Shown: one piece after another, positions 32,259-36,785 of the stretch
Layout: each line of letters starts with the position of its first letter
Position numbering within the stretch: position 1 is the first letter of the stretch
NCBI GenBank assembly: GCA_002701395.1
Contig: NZVC01000052.1
Span: 1-36,785, forward strand
Direction of reading: 5' to 3'
Source: Maritimibacter sp.
Lineage (GTDB): Bacteria > Pseudomonadota > Alphaproteobacteria > Rhodobacterales > Rhodobacteraceae
Length of the DNA: 36,785 bases
Program-made: the position numbers and the translations under genes
The notes under the pieces: model-generated
The model's input: the letters and a program-made list of their open reading frames with translations, nothing else
What the model was told of the DNA's origin: nothing
Database searches by the model: none

Positions 32259-33593
32259 TTACTCGGCCGCCGAGAGGTTCGGCTTGTAGCCCTTGGCTTC
32301 GGCCATCTTCTCTTCGTAGCCATCCAGCCAGTCGGTGCCCTTCGGCACGATGATGTCGCCGCCACGGGCGTTCTGGGCGTATTCAGGGTGATCCACGAAG
32401 TCGGGCAGCTTCTTGCTGTCGCGCCAGTCCAGCGCGGCGTCCAGCATCACGCGACGGGTCAGGATGACCATTCGGTCCGACGCGGCGAGGTGTTCCATCG
32501 TGCGGTCGACCACGTGGCCCATGCTTTCCTGGATCGCCTGATCCTGCAGCGGAACGCCGACGATGCCGGTGTAGCTGTCGCCGTTACGCTGCCATTCGCG
32601 GTCGATGTCATAGTCGTTGCTGGCATCCTTGACCGGACGCCAGCGGCCCTTCCAGTCGGTCGTGGTCGGCAGGTATTCCAGCGGGCGCTCTAGACCGCCG
32701 ACCGGGGAGCCGTCGGCGTATTTCAGCTTTTTCTTGCCGCCGCCCTCGGCCCGCGACAGGTCGATATTGAAGATCATCGTCGAGTCGTCGTCGATGGGCA
32801 CCCACGCGTTGACGGTCTTGCTGGCCGCAAGCCCGCCGCCACCCGGATACGTGACCCAGAACGGGTACAGATAGCAGGCATAACGCTGGTGCTCGTGGCC
32901 CTCCATCGCGTCACGCTGCGCCGAGTACATGGTGCCGAAGTTGGTCGTGGTCACGTTGATCTTGGGCGACTTCTCGGTGACCGTGAACACCTCGGGATCG
33001 GACAGGTCGAGCTTTTCGCCGTCGATGCCGCCCACGTGCAGGAAGCCAAGGTGCGAGGTGTCGATGTCGCCTTCCAGCGCCTGCATGTAGTTGCAGTCGC
33101 GATGGGTCAGCGCGATGTTGCGGTCGTCGCCCTCGCCCATGATCGCGTCGATCTCGGGCAGCGGGGGCGGGTTGTCCTGACGCTCGCCAAAGTAGGCAAA
33201 GACGATGCCACCGGATTCGCAGGTCTTGTAGGCATAGGCAGGGGTCCCCGCCGGGTACTTGTTCTTATCCTCAAGGTTCGGCTGATCGAGACATTTGCCG
33301 GTCACGTCAAACTTCCAGCCGTGATAGGCGCAGCGGATGCCGCCCTTCTCGTTCCGGCCGAAGAACAGCGACGCGCAGCGGTGCGGGCAGCGGTGATCCA
33401 TGACACCTACGCGGCCCTCGGTGTCGCGGAAGCCAATCAGCTTTTCGCCGAGGATCATCAGGCGCACCGGGTCGCCGTCGGCGACAAGCTCGGACGACAG
33501 GCAGACCGGGGTCCAGAACTGGCGGAAGAACTCTCCCATCAGGGTTCCTTTGCCGACGGCGCAGAGGTCGACGTTCTCTTCAGCTGTGATCAT
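32259..33593 (-). CDS. Rieske non-heme iron oxygenase, phthalate-dioxygenase family (large subunit)
   Basis: The 444-residue oxygenase has the Rieske cluster ligands C69-P-H71 and C88-A-Y-H91, with W93 after them. The mononuclear iron site shows D-I-D-T-S-H-L-G-F-L-H, with H181 and H186 as ligands and D178 as the likely bridging residue. The distal motif Q-D-Q-A-I-Q-E-S-M-G followed by D-R-T-M-E-H-L-A-A-S-D is typical of the phthalate and vanillate oxygenase group (hydroxylation or O-/N-demethylation of ring substrates). The ATG at 33593 begins M-I-T-A-E-E-N. It sits 10 bases after the nitrilase stop, and the reductase follows. The substrate is unknown; a nitrogen-containing ring or aromatic acid is inferred from its neighbours. 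Confidence 0.92.
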   Translation of the reverse strand: MITAEENVDLCAVGKGTLMGEFFRQFWTPVCLSSELVADGDPVRLMILGEKLIGFRDTEGRVGVMDHRCPHRCASLFFGRNEKGGIRCAYHGWKFDVTGKCLDQPNLEDKNKYPAGTPAYAYKTCESGGIVFAYFGERQDNPPPLPEIDAIMGEGDDRNIALTHRDCNYMQALEGDIDTSHLGFLHVGGIDGEKLDLSDPEVFTVTEKSPKINVTTTNFGTMYSAQRDAMEGHEHQRYACYLYPFWVTYPGGGGLAASKTVNAWVPIDDDSTMIFNIDLSRAEGGGKKKLKYADGSPVGGLERPLEYLPTTTDWKGRWRPVKDASNDYDIDREWQRNGDSYTGIVGVPLQDQAIQESMGHVVDRTMEHLAASDRMVILTRRVMLDAALDWRDSKKLPDFVDHPEYAQNARGGDIIVPKGTDWLDGYEEKMAEAKGYKPNLSAAE

Positions 33594-33603
33594 CTTGGTT
33601 CTC

Positions 33604-34677
33604 CTAGAGTTCGACGGTCGAGGCCGGATCCTCGGTTCCGGCGGAAAGGGGCACGAGCACACCGGCCCGTTCGAGATTGGCCCGTGCCTGCGCAATGGCG
33701 GCGTGGGTTTCGCTTGCGTGTTTCATCGGGGCGTCGCGGAAGCGGTCGGGCGGGTAAAAATGCGCGTCGGCGTAAAACGGGACGTACATCTCGTAGCGGG
33801 CCCGCAGGTGCGGGTTGGACAGGCCGGTATCGTTGCGGCGGTCGGCCCGCAGCCGCTCGATGTCGATCATGGCCGAGACCGAGGTTCCCTCGGCATCCGC
33901 TTCCTCGAAGGCCAGTGTCTCTCCCCAGTGGTCGAGGATATGGGACCGGCCGCCGGTGAAGGTGCCATCCGGCGAGAAGCCGATGGGCCCGGCGACATTG
34001 GCCGAAACCATGTAGGTCATGTTCTCGGCGCAGCGGGCCAGCTTCGCCGCCTCTTGGGCCGCGGAATACCGCGAGTTCGTGGGGTGCAGGATCACCTCGG
34101 CCCCGTTGAACATCATGCAGCGCGCGACCTCTGGCACAGTAATCTCGCCGCAGGCGATGACGCCGATCTTGCCCAGCGGCGTGTCGGCGACGGGAAAGAC
34201 CTGATCCTTCGGCGTCGCCTTCATGTAGTCGGTCATGAAGTCGTGCACCGACGGGAAGGCCGCCACGTTCACGCGGCGGTAGCGATAGATGATGTCGCCG
34301 TCGGGACCGATGATGATGCAGGTGTTGAAATAGCGGCCCGGCCATTCCTCGGGCGCTTCGAACACGTTGCCGGCGATGTAGATGCCTTCTCGCTTTGCCA
34401 GCGCCTGAAGCGGTTCGGTCAGCGGGCCCGGTACGGTCGAACACGCGCGCCGTATCCAATCCTCGACCGCCATGCCCAGCGGCGGCCCCTGCATGCCGAA
34501 CTCTGGGAAAACGACGAGATCGGGGCGGTCAGGCCCGGCAAGCGCGGCTTCGATCAGGCCGATCATCCGCGCCTGATTGCGGGCGATCACCGCCCAGCCG
34601 CCCGCATCGTCGGCAGCCTGACAGGCCCGTTCGCTTTGCATCTGGATGCAGGTCGCGCGCCACGACGGTATCGTCAT
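33604..34677 (-). CDS. Nitrilase-superfamily C-N hydrolase with Arg at the catalytic Lys position (copy B)
   Basis: The protein has 357 residues. E59 (V-V-F-P-E-F) and C176 (V-I-A-C-G-E-I-T) occupy the catalytic positions and R135 (Y-R-Y-R-R-V-N) stands in place of Lys, at exactly the same residue numbers as the paralogue at 23732. Shared blocks include R-A-T-C-I-Q near the start and the I-P-x-W-R opening. GGAAGGAG precedes the ATG at 34677. It is the first gene of the operon with the Rieske oxygenase and its reductase, so its substrate is likely in the same pathway, as precursor or product of the oxygenase. It is distinct enough from copy A to suggest different substrates. Confidence 0.87.
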   Translation of the reverse strand: MTIPSWRATCIQMQSERACQAADDAGGWAVIARNQARMIGLIEAALAGPDRPDLVVFPEFGMQGPPLGMAVEDWIRRACSTVPGPLTEPLQALAKREGIYIAGNVFEAPEEWPGRYFNTCIIIGPDGDIIYRYRRVNVAAFPSVHDFMTDYMKATPKDQVFPVADTPLGKIGVIACGEITVPEVARCMMFNGAEVILHPTNSRYSAAQEAAKLARCAENMTYMVSANVAGPIGFSPDGTFTGGRSHILDHWGETLAFEEADAEGTSVSAMIDIERLRADRRNDTGLSNPHLRARYEMYVPFYADAHFYPPDRFRDAPMKHASETHAAIAQARANLERAGVLVPLSAGTEDPASTVEL

Positions 34678-34728
34678 CGGGTCTCCTTCCGGCGTTTTGC
34701 CGTCTATCAGGTGCCAGCTGCGCACCAC

Positions 34729-34738
34729 TGGTATACCA
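34729..34738. promoter_or_regulatory. Candidate GntR operator TGGTATACCA (perfect palindrome)
   Basis: TGGTATACCA is a perfect palindrome and the best match in the window to the FadR-subfamily consensus TnGTnnnACnA. It lies 51 bases upstream of the nitrilase B/Rieske operon and about 230 bases from the divergent regulator at 34968, so it could control the operon directly. Confidence 0.68.
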
Positions 34739-34967
34739 TTAGTCTGCCGCCCTCCGAACCTGAAATCAAGCACCGCCCCATGCCGGCTGCTCCGGAAGGC
34801 CGGAATGCGGTGCGTTGCCTAAAAAAACCGCAGTTCAACGCGCCCGCCGTCAATCGCGGGGCAGAAGTAGTCCCGCGACGGGATACCAAGGGCATTCCGG
34901 CGGTTCCAAAATAGGCAAAGGGTTGCTAGAACGTCCGGCACGCGGAGAGGCTAAGGACGACAGGCAG

Positions 34968-35645
34968 ATGGAAACCAATGCGGCGCTGGACGTAAATGCG
35001 CTTCACGACAAACCGACTCGGACCAACGAGGTTTACGAGCAGATCATCGACATCCTGATCCGTGGCGAGCTGCGCCCGGGCGATGTCATCGTCGAACGCC
35101 GCATGGCCGAACGCCTGAATGCTTCGCGCACACCGGTCCGCGAGGCGCTCGGCCGGCTCGAAGCCGAACGAATGGTGCTACGCCAGCCCGGTCGCGGCGT
35201 GACCGTCGCGCCCTTCTCGACCGAAGCCTTCGTCGAAGTGTTGAACATCCGCCAGCTTCTTGAATCCGAGGCCGCCCGCCTTGCCGCCGGGCAGATCCCG
35301 GCCGAAACGATTTCAGAGATCCGCGACGCGATGAAAGCGCTGTCGGAAAAGCCTGAACAGACCCCCGCCAAGGTCTGGGAAACCGACAACCTGCTGCACG
35401 GCGCGATTGCCGAAGCGTCGGGCAACGAACTGATGGCCGCGATGATCCGCGACTTGCGGCGCCGGACCCATGTGTTCAACGCTTTCCGCAACCCGAACAA
35501 GCACGTTTACCAGTACGAAGAGAACGCCAAGTTGCTGGACGCGATCGAAACCGGCGACGGCGAAACCGCGCGCGCGGCAATGACGCAGCACATCGAGACG
35601 GTGAAGGTCGCAATCGTCAGCCGTCTGGCAGGGTTGACGCGCTGA
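34968..35645 (+). CDS. GntR-family regulator, FCD type (copy B)
   Basis: The 225-residue protein has a winged helix at residues about 15-80 whose recognition segment S-R-T-P-V-R-E-A-L-G-R-L-E-A-E is identical to that of copy A at 22820. The FCD domain follows, with likely metal ligands in D-N-L-L-H-G-A-I and Q-H-I-E-T-V. The ATG at 34968 begins M-E-T-N-A-A-L; in-frame codons upstream look non-coding. It is divergent from the nitrilase B operon across the TGGTATACCA palindrome. This position, and the shared recognition helix, suggest that both regulators bind the same operator family, perhaps responding to different ligands. Confidence 0.88.
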   Translation: METNAALDVNALHDKPTRTNEVYEQIIDILIRGELRPGDVIVERRMAERLNASRTPVREALGRLEAERMVLRQPGRGVTVAPFSTEAFVEVLNIRQLLESEAARLAAGQIPAETISEIRDAMKALSEKPEQTPAKVWETDNLLHGAIAEASGNELMAAMIRDLRRRTHVFNAFRNPNKHVYQYEENAKLLDAIETGDGETARAAMTQHIETVKVAIVSRLAGLTR

Positions 35646-35647
35646 CA

Positions 35648-35670
35648 CTGGCGGGCGCCAAGCGCGCCAG
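35648..35670. terminator. Weak hairpin between GntR B and the amidohydrolase gene
   Basis: CTGGCG pairs with CGCCAG around an 11-base loop between two converging genes that are only 48 bases apart. The stem is short and no T-run follows, so this is a tentative call. Confidence 0.3.
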
Positions 35671-35693
35671 ACCCTTGGTCGGTATCCCGTGTC

Positions 35694-36785
35694 TCAGGCC
35701 GTCCGACGGGCATAGGTGCCCGGCGTTTCCGCGCTGACGCTGGCGCCGCCCCAAACCCGCACGCCATTCACGTAGGTCGCCGAAGGGATCGCCGCGAAGG
35801 TCATTCCGTCATACGCGCTCCAGGCAGAGCCTTCGGGGGTGCGCGCGGACTCGTAAACGATCTCGCCCGGTGTCAGCACGGCGATGTCGGCATCGCAGCC
35901 CGGCTCCAGCCGACCCTTGGCTTCAAGGCCGAAGAAGTCCGCCGGCCCCTCGGCCAGCATCGCGGCAGTCAGCGCGGCGGCCGCCTCGACCGATCCGGTG
36001 CGGCGCAGCGCCTCGGTGTAGAAGCCCGGCAGCAGCGTTTCGAGCCCCGGCATCCCCGCCGCCACCTCGAAGATGTTTTCGGACGACTTCCGCTCGAGCC
36101 CCCAAGCCGAGTGGTCCGAGGATACGAAGGCCGCGCCGCCGTCCTCGATCACCTGCCACAGCGCGTCGCGGACGCCCGACCGGATCGGCGGGTTCACTTT
36201 CAGCTTCGCGCCAAGCGTCGGCATGTGCTCTTCCGCGTCGAACAGCAGGTAATGCAGGCACATTTCGGCGCTCGCCTTTTCGCCCCTTGCGGCATGTTCC
36301 GCGACAAGGTCGAAACCCTCGGGGATCGAAATGTGGACGATATGCGCGTGGCCGCCCAGCGATGCGCCGAGTTCAAGGAAGGTCGCCGTCGCCGACATCT
36401 CCGCCACTGGCGGGCGCGACGGTGAGTGATCGAGCGGCGTCGTGCGCCCCTCGGCACGGAACTTCGCCTCGGTCGCGCGGACGACCTCTTGATCCTCGTT
36501 ATGCAATCCGACGGGAAGGCCGGCGTCGTCGAGCGCCTCGAACAGGGTCAACACCGCGCCGGACCCGATCCGGGGGAAGCGGTGGGGATGCGCCTCGAAA
36601 GAAGAGATCTTGAAGGCCGCCACGCCCGCTTCGACCAGCCCGCTGATGTCCGCCGGGTCAGGGTCAGTCGGGATCGTGGCGTACAGCGCGACGTTGGTAT
36701 GGGCCAATTCCTCGATCGCGGCGACCTTCTGCTTCAGCAGGTCCACGGTCGTGATCGGATCCGGATGGTCATAAGGCATGTCGAC
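35694..36785 (-). CDS. Cyclic amidohydrolase (dihydroorotase/hydantoinase/allantoinase type), N-terminus beyond the window
   Basis: The frame is open to the right edge and reads V-D-M-P-Y-D-H-P there, so the gene continues and the true start and first metal-binding HxH are missing. The visible 363 residues contain the likely carbamylated lysine in A-F-K-I-S-S-F, H in L-H-N-E-D-Q, H in I-V-H-I-S and D in S-S-D-H-S-A-W, which are the remaining metal and catalytic positions of the family. The C-terminal segment D-A-D-I-A-V-L-T-P-G is typical of the closing barrel domain. Members open cyclic amides such as hydantoins, dihydropyrimidines or allantoin. Next to C-N hydrolases and an M20 amidase, it supports a route for a cyclic amide or ureide. 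Confidence 0.87.
   Translation of the reverse strand, partial: VDMPYDHPDPITTVDLLKQKVAAIEELAHTNVALYATIPTDPDPADISGLVEAGVAAFKISSFEAHPHRFPRIGSGAVLTLFEALDDAGLPVGLHNEDQEVVRATEAKFRAEGRTTPLDHSPSRPPVAEMSATATFLELGASLGGHAHIVHISIPEGFDLVAEHAARGEKASAEMCLHYLLFDAEEHMPTLGAKLKVNPPIRSGVRDALWQVIEDGGAAFVSSDHSAWGLERKSSENIFEVAAGMPGLETLLPGFYTEALRRTGSVEAAAALTAAMLAEGPADFFGLEAKGRLEPGCDADIAVLTPGEIVYESARTPEGSAWSAYDGMTFAAIPSATYVNGVRVWGGASVSAETPGTYARRTA

Noticed and set aside
31236..32693. 485-codon plus-strand frame opposite the Rieske reductase and oxygenase
   Set aside because: It is antisense to genes with intact iron-sulfur cluster motifs and has no domain of its own.

Overview
The window is GC-rich, densely packed DNA. 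Gene content (RbsABC-type and NitT/TauT-type ABC importers, FCD-type GntR regulators, an RTX protein, remnants of IS6-type transposase and serine recombinase) and protein style suggest an alphaproteobacterium, most likely Rhodobacteraceae/Roseobacter group. This is an inference from protein resemblance; no rRNA or other phylogenetic marker is present. I saw no tRNA, rRNA, CRISPR array or replication origin.

Region 1 (about 107-12175) is a complete D-apiose uptake and catabolism locus, transcribed right to left. It encodes a lactonase (apnL), an apiose dehydrogenase (apsD), a RuBisCO-like protein (oiaT or oiaX type), a DUF1537 kinase (oiaK) and an oxidoisomerase (apnO). The five genes are joined by 4-base ATGA overlaps. 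A sugar ABC importer follows (binding protein, permease, double ATPase, second permease). A GntR/FadR-type, NanR-like regulator is divergently transcribed at the head of the operon.

Region 2 (about 12176-14646) is a scarred insertion zone. An RTX calcium-binding protein with an N-terminal solenoid-like repeat region lies between the C-terminal remnant of an IS6-family transposase and the C-terminal remnant of a serine recombinase.

Region 3 (about 14647-36785) looks like one catabolic regulon for an unidentified, probably nitrogen-containing small molecule. It holds two NMT1/TauA-type ABC importers, one of whose binding-protein genes carries an in-frame amber codon. Its enzymes are a phthalate-family Rieske oxygenase with its reductase, two nitrilase-superfamily hydrolases with Arg at the usual catalytic Lys position, an M20 amidohydrolase, a cyclic amidohydrolase cut by the window edge, a DapA-like aldolase/lyase lacking the family tyrosine, and three SDRs (one lacking YxxxK). 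An MFS transporter and two paralogous GntR regulators complete it. Near-identical palindromes TGGTATRCCA occur in five of its promoter regions, which is the best sequence evidence that these scattered transcription units are co-regulated.

Within region 3, bounded by an ideal intrinsic terminator at 28864-28892 and a convergent hairpin at 31158-31201, is an unrelated pair of secreted proteins of unknown function (29097-31110). The larger carries about nine copies of an approximately 16-residue FxGW repeat that I do not recognise.
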